Source: Alloacidobacterium dinghuense (GTDB taxonomy: Bacteria > Acidobacteriota > Terriglobia > Terriglobales > Acidobacteriaceae). Taken from it: a DNA stretch of 64,000 bases. The notes under the pieces are model-generated. The model was given only the letters and a program-made list of their open reading frames with translations. It was not told the DNA's origin and did not search any database. The translations under genes were made by a program, and so were the position numbers. This document shows, one piece after another, positions 37,373-46,331 of this stretch (within the stretch, counting starts at the first letter, position 1; each line of letters starts with the position of its first letter). The stretch covers positions 5,704,001 to 5,768,000 of the forward strand of contig NZ_CP060394.1 in assembly GCF_014274465.1 (NCBI RefSeq), in the 5' to 3' direction.

Positions 37373-38530
37373 ATGCTAGGGAGTATGTCATTACTTCTGT
37401 TTGTGCAGGCAGTCCCGGCGGCTCCCGCACAAACGGGCAAATGGTTCACGGCACCTGCCGTGGCCGCAGCAGTGATCACGTCGATATTAACTATCGGGGG
37501 AATCGTCCTCAAGGACTATCTCCTTAAATTGTTAGAGGAGCGGCGATCAGAGGAGAAAGCTCAAAGCGCGATATATGAACGGTATTCACACCCTCTTGTG
37601 AGTTCGGCAGTTTCCCTAATGAATCGTTTACATGAAATCTTGTACCAGCAGCATAGGCCCGTATATCTCTTGGGAGAGGGCCTCTCCACGGGGTCAAGTC
37701 CAGGAAGTATATACCGCTCCTATAAGAAGCTGAGTACCATTTACAGACTGGCTGCAATGTTAGGTTGGATCCGCGCTTGTCGTAGGGAGTTCTCCTATCT
37801 TCGAGTTGCAGACATCGGAAAAGCTGGAGGGATTCACAGAGCAATCGATGATTTTGAAAACTCTCTCGCTGACGGAAATTGGGTTGAATGGCAGCGGATT
37901 ACAAGATTATGTGACCTGTGGCTGTTGTGTAAGCCAGGTGATCTCAGAAAAACACCAGATACCAGTGCACTCGCCGCACAAGTCGACAATTTGATTTGGA
38001 ACTGCCTCGAAAATGAAAACGTCGAAGACGTCTCTCTACTGCCTGACTCAGCAAAGCGTGCTTTGTGTCGAACGGTAGCTGATTGTCTTTCTTCGCATCT
38101 TCGAACCAATGAAGTTGCAGAAGCCTCTATGCAGCGCTCTTGGCCGGATGCTTTCGCAATCATAGGTATGCGGGAAGCTTGGATATACCGAGACTGGCAA
38201 AGCGGTATTGGAGATATGATGATTCGGCCGACAGAAACAGAAGAACGCAGATTTGAAGTGATTGGGTTCGGCGACTTCGAGCATCTCGCACTAAATAGTA
38301 ATGAACAACAACCTTTGTCACTAAACCGACTGTTCGAACTGTTTGACAATCTCAATCTGAGCATTGAAGATCGCTTCGATGCCCGGCCTACACAGCTCAA
38401 GAGCGTGGCTACCGCAACGGCGCGACTCATTTTGGAAATTGACAAAATCCAAGGCAAGCAATCGATAGTTTCTGAAAATTCTAGAGAGAGAGCCGACGAG
38501 ATTCTCAGAAAGCTCGACTCACAAAAGTAA
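37373..38530 (+). CDS. Hypothetical membrane-anchored protein, low-GC codon use
   Basis: A 385-residue protein. Residues 28-50 form a single membrane helix (TAPAVAAAVITSILTIGGIV) followed by a basic, charged stretch (KLLEERRSEEKAQ) and a large mostly helical cytoplasmic domain with many aromatic residues (WIYRDWQSGIGDMMIRP). I do not recognise the family. Two ATGs four codons apart are possible starts. Codon use is more AT-rich than in the molybdenum operon before it and ndk after it, a sign of recent transfer. Single-helix anchored ORFans of this form occur in genomic islands, but no defence domain can be seen. Confidence 0.7.
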   Translation: MLGSMSLLLFVQAVPAAPAQTGKWFTAPAVAAAVITSILTIGGIVLKDYLLKLLEERRSEEKAQSAIYERYSHPLVSSAVSLMNRLHEILYQQHRPVYLLGEGLSTGSSPGSIYRSYKKLSTIYRLAAMLGWIRACRREFSYLRVADIGKAGGIHRAIDDFENSLADGNWVEWQRITRLCDLWLLCKPGDLRKTPDTSALAAQVDNLIWNCLENENVEDVSLLPDSAKRALCRTVADCLSSHLRTNEVAEASMQRSWPDAFAIIGMREAWIYRDWQSGIGDMMIRPTETEERRFEVIGFGDFEHLALNSNEQQPLSLNRLFELFDNLNLSIEDRFDARPTQLKSVATATARLILEIDKIQGKQSIVSENSRERADEILRKLDSQK

Positions 38531-38672
38531 CCGGAACTGAGAATAGTGCCAGCCTCGACGTGACTGATGAAAGTGGAATGTCAATTCGATCCTTTCATGC
38601 TAACCCCCGCCTGACGCCCCTCAAAGAGCTCATTTACACTGGAAATAACCCATATTTTGCAAGGAGAACCAG

Positions 38673-39089
38673 GTGTCAGAACGCACCTTCAGCATCATCA
38701 AACCAGACGCCGTCCGCAAGGGCTACACCGGAGCGATCCTCGCTGAAATCGAGAAGGCCGGTTTTAAGATTGTCGCCATTAAGAAGGCGTCTATTTCCAA
38801 GGCTCAGGCCGAAGGATTCTATTACGTGCACAAAGAGCGCCCCTTCTTCGGCTCACTCACCGACTTCATGTCCTCCGGCTCCATCTTCCCGATGGTGCTC
38901 GAGAAGGAGAACGCAATCGCCGACCTTCGTAAGCTGATGGGCGCCACCAACCCGGCTAACGCCGAGGAAGGCACGATCCGAAAGAAGTATGCCGGCTCCA
39001 TTGAGGAGAACGCCATCCACGGCTCCGACGGAGAAGACACGGCAAAGTTCGAAATCGGTTATTTCTTCGCAGGATACGAACTTCTCTGA
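38673..39089 (+). CDS. ndk: Nucleoside diphosphate kinase
   Basis: A 138-residue enzyme that transfers phosphate from ATP to nucleoside diphosphates through a phosphohistidine. The family motifs are complete: [13 protein letters not shown] at the start, [11 protein letters not shown], and the active site [16 protein letters not shown] with the catalytic His. The GTG start follows AAGGAGAA at 6-7 bases. A strong terminator follows its stop. Confidence 0.97.
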   Translation: MSERTFSIIKPDAVRKGYTGAILAEIEKAGFKIVAIKKASISKAQAEGFYYVHKERPFFGSLTDFMSSGSIFPMVLEKENAIADLRKLMGATNPANAEEGTIRKKYAGSIEENAIHGSDGEDTAKFEIGYFFAGYELL

Positions 39090-39096
39090 CCTTTAG

Positions 39097-39129
39097 TCCC
39101 TGGCCTTTTCCCAAAAGGCCAGGGATTTT
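39097..39129 (+). terminator. Rho-independent terminator after ndk
   Basis: A perfect 13-bp stem (TCCCTGGCCTTTT with AAAAGGCCAGGGA) with a CCC loop is followed by TTTT. It starts 7 bases after the ndk stop. Confidence 0.88.
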
Positions 39130-39187
39130 CGAAAAATCAACGGAACTAATGCTTCTCCCGTAGCGTAAGCCGTCACAGGAGAAAGCT

Positions 39188-40081
39188 ATGCCTTCCGCAA
39201 GATCCCTTCTTCGGTATTCCATCTCAACCATCGCCGTCTGCGCCATGTCTTTTGCCGCGCTTCCCGGACACGCCCAAAGCGCCGACCACGATTGGGAAAA
39301 GACTTATTCAGTCGCTGAGAAACCAACCTTAACGATTGAGACATCAGATAGCAGCCTGAACATTCGATCCTGCGGAGACTGCAAAACGATTCACATCAAG
39401 GTTCATTCAGGCCTCAAGTTGAGTGAATATCGTCTGGAGGAAAGCCAGTCCGGCGATCACGTTAACTTCACTCTGAAAGAGAAGCCCCATATGGGCGTCC
39501 ACATCACCTGGAACAATCATGAGCACACCACGGTCGATGTTGAGACGCCGGGAACGCTCAACCTTGATGCGAAGACCTCCGATGGCAATTTAAATGCTCG
39601 CGATTTGCAAGGAGATCTGCAATTGCACACCGGTGATGGCAACGTCGATCTCAACAATCTTCATGGAAGTCTGCGGTTGACCTCAAGCGACGGCAATCTC
39701 ACGATTCAAAATGCAACCGGAACGATCGAAGCCCGCTCCTCCGACGGCCACATGAAAGTGGACGGAAACTTCTCCGCCGTGCAACTGCATACCAGCGATG
39801 GAGAACTCGATTTCGCATTGGCCCAAGGCGCGCAGCTGACTGCCGCTTCACGCATTGAAAGCTCGGATGGGCGCGTCACAATCCGCGTCCCGCACGATCT
39901 CGCCGCCGATCTCGACATCTCAACCAGCGACGGCCGCATCGACTGCTCGCTGCCGATCACCATGGATCACTATGACAGCCGTGGAGACTCAGGGCATCAT
40001 ATACGCGGAAAGCTGAACGCAGGGAGTGTCCCGTTGACCATCCACACCTCAGACGGCAACGTCACAATCTCCCCGCTATAA
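39188..40081 (+). CDS. Secreted DUF4097-type beta-repeat protein
   Basis: A 297-residue exported protein with a signal peptide ending near ALPGHAQS. The mature part is built of short strand repeats, each with TSDG, SSDG or GDGN turns (KTSDGNLNARDLQGDL, TSSDGNLTIQNATG, TSDGRIDCSL), at least eight copies, typical of the DUF4097 putative adhesin/beta-helix family. A CGDC pair near residue 58 may be a disulphide. Role unknown; probably periplasmic or surface. It is convergent with the TIM-barrel protein gene, 12 bases away. Confidence 0.82.
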   Translation: MPSARSLLRYSISTIAVCAMSFAALPGHAQSADHDWEKTYSVAEKPTLTIETSDSSLNIRSCGDCKTIHIKVHSGLKLSEYRLEESQSGDHVNFTLKEKPHMGVHITWNNHEHTTVDVETPGTLNLDAKTSDGNLNARDLQGDLQLHTGDGNVDLNNLHGSLRLTSSDGNLTIQNATGTIEARSSDGHMKVDGNFSAVQLHTSDGELDFALAQGAQLTAASRIESSDGRVTIRVPHDLAADLDISTSDGRIDCSLPITMDHYDSRGDSGHHIRGKLNAGSVPLTIHTSDGNVTISPL

Positions 40082-40093
40082 CATTCCTCAGAC

Positions 40094-41002
40094 TTACATC
40101 GTATGCAGGTACTGATAATCAGCTGTCAGTTCCTGCATGATGTCACCGTCGAATTCTTCCTGCTCCACAAAGTAGTGCTTGATCCCAGCCTTTTTGGCGG
40201 CCGCGAAGATCGGCTTGTAGTCAATCGTGCCCTTACCCAGAACGGTTGAGACGCGTTCTCCCGGCAATTTTCCCGGCACTGCTGGTTTCAGGTCTTTAAT
40301 GTGGAGCATGGAGATACGCCCCGGATATTGCCTTAGATACGCGATCGGATTTTTTCCTGCAGCAGAAACCCATCCGCAATCCATCTCAAGAGTCACATAG
40401 GCAGGGTCTGTATCCTTCAATAGAACGTCGAGGCCATTCATGCCACCCACATCGCGAAATTCCGTGGTGTGGTTGTGATACCCGAATTGAATGCCTTCCG
40501 CCTTGAATTTCTTCCCGATCTGGTTAAATTGCTCCGCATTCCAGCGCCAGTCATCCGCAGTCATTCCATCGCGGAAGTACTTGCCTGCTCCACCCGAATA
40601 ACTCGCCAGCTTCGTCGGATCAGAAACGGAAGGCGTAGAGCAAATCACGTAAGAGAGTCCCAGCGCTTTTGCATACTTTAGAGTTCCGTCCGCATCTTTC
40701 TGCAGGTCGGCCATCGGATAGTGCGCGCTCACACATCGCAGTCCTGCGCCGGCCATGGCTGCCTTGACGTCCTCGGCGCTGTGTCCGAAGAAGCCTGCAG
40801 CTTCCACTTCGCGATAGCCGATCGCGCCCAGCTGTTTCAGCGTTCCCGCGTAATTGTTCGGCAGCAGCTTTCGTACGCTATAAAGCTGCAATCCGACTGG
40901 CAAGCCCAATGGATCCGCCATTAGCCGGCGTTGATTGAGGCTCCATGCTGCCGCGACCGTTGCGCTTGTTTTCAGAAACGTCCGTCTCGTGATTTGCTTC
41001 AC
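40094..41002 (-). CDS. Tat-exported sugar phosphate isomerase/epimerase-like TIM-barrel protein
   Basis: A 302-residue protein of the xylose-isomerase-like TIM-barrel family. The GTG start was chosen because AGGAGGGG precedes it and it places the twin-arginine signal ITRRTFLKTSATVAAA at the N-terminus. Conserved parts are LPVGLQLYSVRKLL, YREVEAAGFFG, QFGYHNHTTEF (metal-binding His), YVTLEMDCGWV (metal-binding Glu/Asp) and HYFVEQEEFDG. Exported members are abundant in Acidobacteria and Bacteroidetes and act on unknown sugars. It appears monocistronic. Confidence 0.88.
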   Translation of the reverse strand: MKQITRRTFLKTSATVAAAWSLNQRRLMADPLGLPVGLQLYSVRKLLPNNYAGTLKQLGAIGYREVEAAGFFGHSAEDVKAAMAGAGLRCVSAHYPMADLQKDADGTLKYAKALGLSYVICSTPSVSDPTKLASYSGGAGKYFRDGMTADDWRWNAEQFNQIGKKFKAEGIQFGYHNHTTEFRDVGGMNGLDVLLKDTDPAYVTLEMDCGWVSAAGKNPIAYLRQYPGRISMLHIKDLKPAVPGKLPGERVSTVLGKGTIDYKPIFAAAKKAGIKHYFVEQEEFDGDIMQELTADYQYLHTM

Positions 41003-41113
41003 GTATATCACCCCTCCTGTCAAACGTTTACCAGAATACAGGGGTTTCAAATCTTCAGGGCAGGATGCTCGCAGAGACGGAAGCTTTGAGGCGGGAAGGC
41101 TAACTTAAAGGAC

Positions 41114-41155
41114 AAAAAAATAGAGCCTGTATCGGAGCATGAAGATACAGGCTCT
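41114..41155 (-). terminator. Rho-independent terminator after the small secreted protein gene
   Basis: Read on the minus strand, a perfect 12-bp stem (AGAGCCTGTATC with GATACAGGCTCT) and 10-base loop is followed by TATTTTTTT. It lies 22 bases past the stop of the gene to its right. Confidence 0.88.
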
Positions 41156-41176
41156 TCCTGGAAGGGGTGGTTGCTA

Positions 41177-41569
41177 CTACCGGCCGCCCGTGATCGACAC
41201 TTCGCGCTGGGCGGTGTGTCTTTCGCGTACGTCCAGTACCGGTGTGGTCCGCGTGGCTAGGCGAATGCTGTGCAGTTCATGAGTGCCATCTGCCTCGTCG
41301 TCGAACTTCAGCGACGCCGCCGGCGTGTTCGGACCAAAGTCTGCAGGGGATGCCGCCCACATGATCGATTGGCTCGGATGATCGTGGTTGGTCAGCGTCA
41401 GGACGTTCTCGCTCAGATCGAGTCGCACGTCGTACCTTCCTGCCTGATATGTCTTGCCATGAGATTCAAAGTTGAAGGGAACGTTGACCGTTACCTTGCT
41501 CAGCGCGAAAGCGGCACTCGAGCTTGCCAGTGCTGCTGCAAAAACGAACATCCTTGTCATCGGTCGCAT
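41177..41569 (-). CDS. Small secreted protein of unknown function
   Basis: A 130-residue exported protein with a signal peptide (TRMFVFAAALASSSAAFA). The mature part is strand-rich: KVTVNVPFNFESHGKTYQAG, YDVRLDLSENVLTLTNHDHP. Proteins with the VNVPFxFxxxGKxxPAGxY pattern are a common Acidobacteria family of unknown role. The ATG follows GGGAGG at 7 bases. It forms a single-gene unit with its own terminator. Confidence 0.78.
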   Translation of the reverse strand: MRPMTRMFVFAAALASSSAAFALSKVTVNVPFNFESHGKTYQAGRYDVRLDLSENVLTLTNHDHPSQSIMWAASPADFGPNTPAASLKFDDEADGTHELHSIRLATRTTPVLDVRERHTAQREVSITGGR

Positions 41570-42262
41570 CGTGTTTCCTCCCTACGCAAATCACACTACG
41601 AATTTCCGGCAAGACCTGTCGTCAAGCGGCCGTCTAGTTCTTGTCAAATTTGAAAAAGTGTTCTTGACGCATCAAAACGGAAAGGGTGTCCCGATTTGGA
41701 ACTGTCGCATGTGACCTCATCGAGGTCGCTTCTCGCGTTATGTCTGTAAATAGACGTAATCGTGCGGATGACCGCCTAGACACCGGAAGACATTCTGGCG
41801 CGGACCAGCGCCGCCCAACCGACAGATTCTAAAGAACCAGCAAGCGCCGAAGAGTGGCTATCAGTTTGCGTCATCCATTGCCGGGGAGAAACTGTGTGCT
41901 GCGCCATCAGAATTACGCGCCAGCAGGCTGACCGGTCGGGGGTCCGAAGATACTTTATGTTTGATCGTTGTCGCGCTAGGGTCGCGACCCGTCTCCATGC
42001 TCATCTTGATGAAAGCTGACAATGCTTCGCGATTGTTCCGAGTCAGCCATCAACCTTCAGCATGATCTTGGCTTATAGACGCCCTCAATTTCTAGCAGTA
42101 GTGGTAGTTGCGGCCTTGATCGATCCCACTGTAGGTAATTCGGTGGCGCAGGGTATCGGACACAGATTAGACGGTTGGGCTGACCGCGACTTGGATGTGG
42201 GGAGCATCGTTGCGCTCGCGCGCGCGATCCACAGTACATACCGGCAATAGACCATACATTCT
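41570..42262. other. Long intergenic region without a convincing gene
   Basis: Several open frames of about 60 codons exist on both strands near 42057-42294 but none has a ribosome site, a recognisable motif or coding-like composition. The right part of the promoter for the small secreted protein gene should be at its left end. Nothing else recognised. Confidence 0.4.
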
Positions 42263-44152
42263 TTACTCTCGTGGATCGTCGGAGGTCGATCCATTGCGAA
42301 AATCTGATCCCTCTGTCAGCGGGATCTTGCGTTCTTTCGCCTGGCGTCCGAAGGGCATGCGAATCCGCAGCACTCTTTCGCGGGCGCGCTCGTCTTCAAG
42401 GTTCCTGGTTCTGGCGTGCAGCAGATCGTTGAGTGCCACCATGCCGACGATCTTCCCGTCACCACGCGGGTCGAGGACAGGAAAGCGCGTGAAGCCCGAC
42501 TCAGCCATTCGATTGACGACCGTGCGGAGAGGTTCGTCCGAGAAGGCCACCTGGGGATTCTTCGTCGCAATTTCGGAAAGCCTGACTCGGGCAGCCCGGT
42601 CCGGCATGCGTTGGTAGCGCTGGACCAACTGGTTCCGGGTCACCACACCTGCTAACTCATTGCCGGAACCGAGGACGGGGAAGAGATGCTGTCCCTTTGG
42701 ATTTTCAGTGGAATGGATGAGCTGATACGCCTCTTCCAGCGTTCCATCACTTGGCAGAACAACAACATTCGTCCTCATGACCTCTCGCACAAAGAGGATT
42801 TCGAGCGGATCCAGTGCGTATTCACGACTCAAGTGGTAACCGCGACGCGAAATTTTCTCGGTGAGTATGGAGCGCTTGAGTGTGAGCACCGTGAATGAAT
42901 GGGCGAGGAAGCATGCCACCAGAAGCGGCAGAAGCATGTTGAAGTCATGCGTCAACTCCAGGGCGAAGACAATGCCGGTAAAGGGAGAACGCATCGTCCC
43001 GCCAAGTATGGCGCCCATGCTGACAAGCGGCCAAAATCCGAGACCGAAGTGCGGAAGAAAGATACTCTCGACACCGCCCAGGGCAGCGCCCATCATCAAT
43101 AACGGTGCGAGTACGCCGCCAGAGGTGCCGGAACCGAGAGAAATCATCCAGATGGCCGACTTCACCAGAAGGACTCCAGCAAAGAGCGTCAGTGGAGCGT
43201 TTCCCTCCAGCAGCGTCCTGATCGTGTCGTATCCAACGCCGAGTGCCTGCGGAAAAATGAGACCTCCGATACCTACGAACACGCCGCCAATAGCGGGCCA
43301 CCACATCCAGTGAATAGGCACCTTCTGAAACAGATCTTCGGCAGCATAGACTCCGAGGGTCAGCAGGGCTGATAGCGCACCAGCGGCGAGGCCGGCGACG
43401 ACGCAACCGGCGAGTCCGTAGAGTCCGATGAAGGCCGGGTGCGAAGGAACGGGAAAAAGCGGCCCGAGTCCCAACAGGTAGCGCCTAGCCACACAGGCGG
43501 TAGCACTCGCCAACGCAACAGGAATCGCACTGCGGGGCTTCCATTCGAATAAGAGCAGTTCTACGCCAATCAGTACCGAGGAGAGCGGCGCCGCAAATGT
43601 GGCCGCCATGCCAGCGCATGCGCCTGCCACCAGCAACGTGCGGCGTTCCACACTCGTGAGGTGAAAGAACTGGCCAATCATCGATCCGAAGGCCCCGCCC
43701 GTCATGATGATGGGACCTTCGGCGCCAAATGGCCCGCCTGTCCCGATGGAGATCGCTGCTGATAGCGGTTTAAGTATGGCCAACCGTGGGTGGACGCGGC
43801 TACCGTTCATCAAGATAGATTCGATGGCTTCCGGGATACCGTGTCCGCGGATACGCTCCGACCCATATCGCGCCATCAGTCCGACAATGAGCGAGCCGAC
43901 GACGGGCACCGCAATCGCATAAACGCCGAGCCGGTTTCCTGTCGGTGAAACGAACGAGGTGTCGAACCGATGAAAGTAAGCGAGATTTGTAAAAAAGCCG
44001 ATCAGCTTTAGCAGAAACCACGCGACAAACGTGCTGATGACGCCGATCGCGATCGCAAGCAGCGAAATGGGAATAACTCGTGCAGTAGTCGTGAAATCGC
44101 CGAGTTCTTCGAGGCTGGGCTTGCGCTGTTGCCCCGCGGAATGAGAGGTCAT
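42263..44152 (-). CDS. ClC-family chloride channel/antiporter with CBS domains
   Basis: A 629-residue protein. Residues 1-430 are the ClC core: RGHGIPEAIESI at the selectivity position, GTGGPFGAEGPIIMTGGAFG with the gating Glu, and SGTSGGVLAPLLMMGAALGG. Two CBS domains follow (about 460-590: REVMRTNVVVLPSDGTLEEA and AFSDEPLRTVVNRMAESGFT), which usually bind adenine nucleotides. The start was set at MTSHSAGQQ because AGGAG lies 7 bases upstream and it overlaps the MarR stop by 4 bases (ATGA); a longer frame extends into the MarR gene. Confidence 0.92.
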   Translation of the reverse strand: MTSHSAGQQRKPSLEELGDFTTTARVIPISLLAIAIGVISTFVAWFLLKLIGFFTNLAYFHRFDTSFVSPTGNRLGVYAIAVPVVGSLIVGLMARYGSERIRGHGIPEAIESILMNGSRVHPRLAILKPLSAAISIGTGGPFGAEGPIIMTGGAFGSMIGQFFHLTSVERRTLLVAGACAGMAATFAAPLSSVLIGVELLLFEWKPRSAIPVALASATACVARRYLLGLGPLFPVPSHPAFIGLYGLAGCVVAGLAAGALSALLTLGVYAAEDLFQKVPIHWMWWPAIGGVFVGIGGLIFPQALGVGYDTIRTLLEGNAPLTLFAGVLLVKSAIWMISLGSGTSGGVLAPLLMMGAALGGVESIFLPHFGLGFWPLVSMGAILGGTMRSPFTGIVFALELTHDFNMLLPLLVACFLAHSFTVLTLKRSILTEKISRRGYHLSREYALDPLEILFVREVMRTNVVVLPSDGTLEEAYQLIHSTENPKGQHLFPVLGSGNELAGVVTRNQLVQRYQRMPDRAARVRLSEIATKNPQVAFSDEPLRTVVNRMAESGFTRFPVLDPRGDGKIVGMVALNDLLHARTRNLEDERARERVLRIRMPFGRQAKERKIPLTEGSDFRNGSTSDDPRE

Positions 44153-44625
44153 GCCGGTCTCCTGGAACCCCGGCCAGAATGGTGCACCACTGCCCAAAGA
44201 GATTTGGAAAGAGCAGGACCGGAAACTCGCAGTTCCTCGCGATGCAAGACTGAAAGTCGATGCAACAAGGTCTCGCCGTGCGCCGTAAGCTCCACCAACA
44301 CTTCACGATGATCGTGGTCCCCAGGCCGACGTCTTATGGCGCCCTGGTCAACAAGACGATTTACAAGTTCTACAGTACTGTGATGGCGAATGCAGAGTTG
44401 CTGAGAAAGTGCGGTAACCGTGGGACGAGTGCCCTTGGGCAAGCCCTTGAGTGCCAGGAGAAGTTGATGCTGATGGGGTTCGATACCCTTGGAACGGGCC
44501 GCTTCCTCGCTAAAGCGCAGGAATTGCCGGATGCGATGCCGAAACTCAGCAAGCTGGCGAAAGCCTGCTTCTGAAAGGTCCGGCTCGAGTGCTTCCGCAC
44601 GATGGTTATCCTCGCCGGGAACCAT
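44149..44625 (-). CDS. MarR-family transcriptional regulator
   Basis: A 158-residue winged-helix protein. HQHQLLLALKGLPKGTRPTV and ALSQQLCIRHHSTVELVNRL form the helix-turn-helix, and RPGDHDHREVLVELTAHGET is the wing. It overlaps the ClC gene by 4 bases, so it likely regulates its own unit in response to an unknown ligand. A CAACTTAGTTG palindrome 33 bases upstream could be its operator. Confidence 0.9.
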   Translation of the reverse strand: MVPGEDNHRAEALEPDLSEAGFRQLAEFRHRIRQFLRFSEEAARSKGIEPHQHQLLLALKGLPKGTRPTVTALSQQLCIRHHSTVELVNRLVDQGAIRRRPGDHDHREVLVELTAHGETLLHRLSVLHREELRVSGPALSKSLWAVVHHSGRGSRRPA

Positions 44626-44950
44626 GGAGAAGACCTACTATCTAAAGCGTATCACTGCAACTTAGTTGTTTGCCGCCAACTTGTAATATTGTCTCCCCAT
44701 CTGGGCCAGTCGGAAAATCACAGGAATAGTCTGTGCTACACGCAACTATCTAGGTCAAGCGTTGCGAAATCTCTAGGGTGCCGAATTCGACGACGTGAAG
44801 TACCGCCGCAATTGTGATCGCGCGGCAGCATGGTAATTCGGAATCACATGTTCATCATCAAGGCCATCGCTAGACGCCTACCGGTCGGCGAATATCTCTA
44901 ACGCCGATGGTGAACCACCTGGAGATAATTAGACAATCGCCAACTGCACA
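44626..44950. other. Intergenic region upstream of MarR-ClC
   Basis: No gene seen. Contains the palindrome CAACTTAGTTG at 44658-44668 and an AT-rich stretch beside it, which suit a promoter-operator for the MarR gene. The right end follows the narK stop. Confidence 0.4.
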
Positions 44951-46204
44951 CTACTGATATGTGAGTGCGTTGGAAGCCGTTCTTTCTGAATCTTCAGTTG
45001 CGAGGGCACGGCCGCCTGCGCCAACCCAGGTGCACGTCCACCGTCTTGCAACCAGTCGCATCATGATGAGAACCAGAAGAGCCAAAGCGGTATAGACAGT
45101 AAAGCCGATCGCATAGGAGCCGGTCTGCTGTTTCGATTGCCCAAGCAAGTTAGGAAGAATGGAGCCACCGAGCGCGCCGATCTCTCCGATCATGCTTCCG
45201 GCTACAGCAGTGGTAGCAGGCCAGCGCAGTGGAACAAGCTGAAAGGTTGCGCCATTGCCCGCGCCTAGGGCGGCGAAACAAAGCATAAATAAGAGAGTTG
45301 TGATGACGAGTGTCGGTGATGTCATGAGCCCGCAGAGTCCTGCGATGGCAATGAGAAAGACGGCGGTGAGAGTTGCGATGCCGCCAAAACAATCGGCGAG
45401 CCAGCCGCCGAGAACACGGGTAACGCTGCCGGTAAGAGTGGCGAGCACCGTAAGGCTTCCTGCCTCGATCTTCGAGACGTGAAACTGCCTGAAGTAAAAC
45501 GACGGCAGGAAAGTAGCAAGGCCTAGGAACCCTCCGAAGGTGATGATGTAGATGAAGTTGAAGGCCCAGCCATCTTTCTCCCAGAGACAGCTCAGATGTT
45601 CGGCGAGTTTCTGATGCTCCATGTCCGGCGGCTCCTGCGCGAGGAAGATCATCACGCATAGCGGCAGAAGCATGAAGAGGGCCGCGAATCCGTAGACATG
45701 TTGCCACCCAAAGTGCTGTGCGAGCCTTGGAGCAAGGAGCGCTGCAACGGCGGTCCCGCTGTTGCCTGCACCGGCGATGCCCATTGCGAGTCCTTTGTAC
45801 TGCCTGGGGAACCAGCCCGCGCCGAGCGAGAGCGCCACACCGAAGCTCGCTCCGGCAATTCCGAGCAGGACGCCCATGGCAAGCACATCGTGATAGTTCT
45901 TCACGAAGAGAAAGCCATAGAGCAGTGCGATTATGATGGCGGACATTTCCACGATGGCCGCATTCTTTCTGCCGATATACTGGGCGAGCACGCCGAGTGG
46001 AAAGCGCATAAAGGCTCCGGCGAGCGTGGGGATGGAGACCATGAGGCCGGTCTGTCCCTGGGTGAGATGAAACTGCTCCGAGATGAACGGCCCCATTGCT
46101 CCGTTCAGAACCCAGACCGCAAAGCTGAAATCGAAATACAGAAATGCTGCAAATAGCGTTGGGATATGCCCCGATTGGCGAAATGCCTTATAGTTTGCCA
46201 TCAT
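44951..46204 (-). CDS. narK: NarK/NasA-family nitrate/nitrite transporter (MFS)
   Basis: A 417-residue 12-helix major facilitator. The nitrate-signature-like stretches are GIAGASFGVALSLGAGWFPR and AGAGNSGTAVAALLAPRLA in the first half and GAGNGATFQLVPLRWP in the second; RFPLGVLAQYIGRKNAAIVE is the MFS loop 2-3 motif. It is the last gene of the nitrate cluster, 127 bases after the nitrate reductase gene, and should import nitrate or exchange it for nitrite. Confidence 0.9.
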   Translation of the reverse strand: MMANYKAFRQSGHIPTLFAAFLYFDFSFAVWVLNGAMGPFISEQFHLTQGQTGLMVSIPTLAGAFMRFPLGVLAQYIGRKNAAIVEMSAIIIALLYGFLFVKNYHDVLAMGVLLGIAGASFGVALSLGAGWFPRQYKGLAMGIAGAGNSGTAVAALLAPRLAQHFGWQHVYGFAALFMLLPLCVMIFLAQEPPDMEHQKLAEHLSCLWEKDGWAFNFIYIITFGGFLGLATFLPSFYFRQFHVSKIEAGSLTVLATLTGSVTRVLGGWLADCFGGIATLTAVFLIAIAGLCGLMTSPTLVITTLLFMLCFAALGAGNGATFQLVPLRWPATTAVAGSMIGEIGALGGSILPNLLGQSKQQTGSYAIGFTVYTALALLVLIMMRLVARRWTCTWVGAGGRALATEDSERTASNALTYQ

Positions 46205-46331
46205 TCGTCTCCAAGAAAGTATCTCGTGCTGCTGATATTCGAGGGCATAAACCTCGGGGTTCAGCTTTCCAGCGGCGGGGCCAGTGTATTCAGTTATTTA
46301 TGAAACTCTGCCAAGCTCTTCGGCTGCTGAT

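Noticed and set aside
42057-42294. Overlapping 60-70-codon frames on both strands
   Set aside because: No ribosome site, no motif, and composition on neither strand looks coding.
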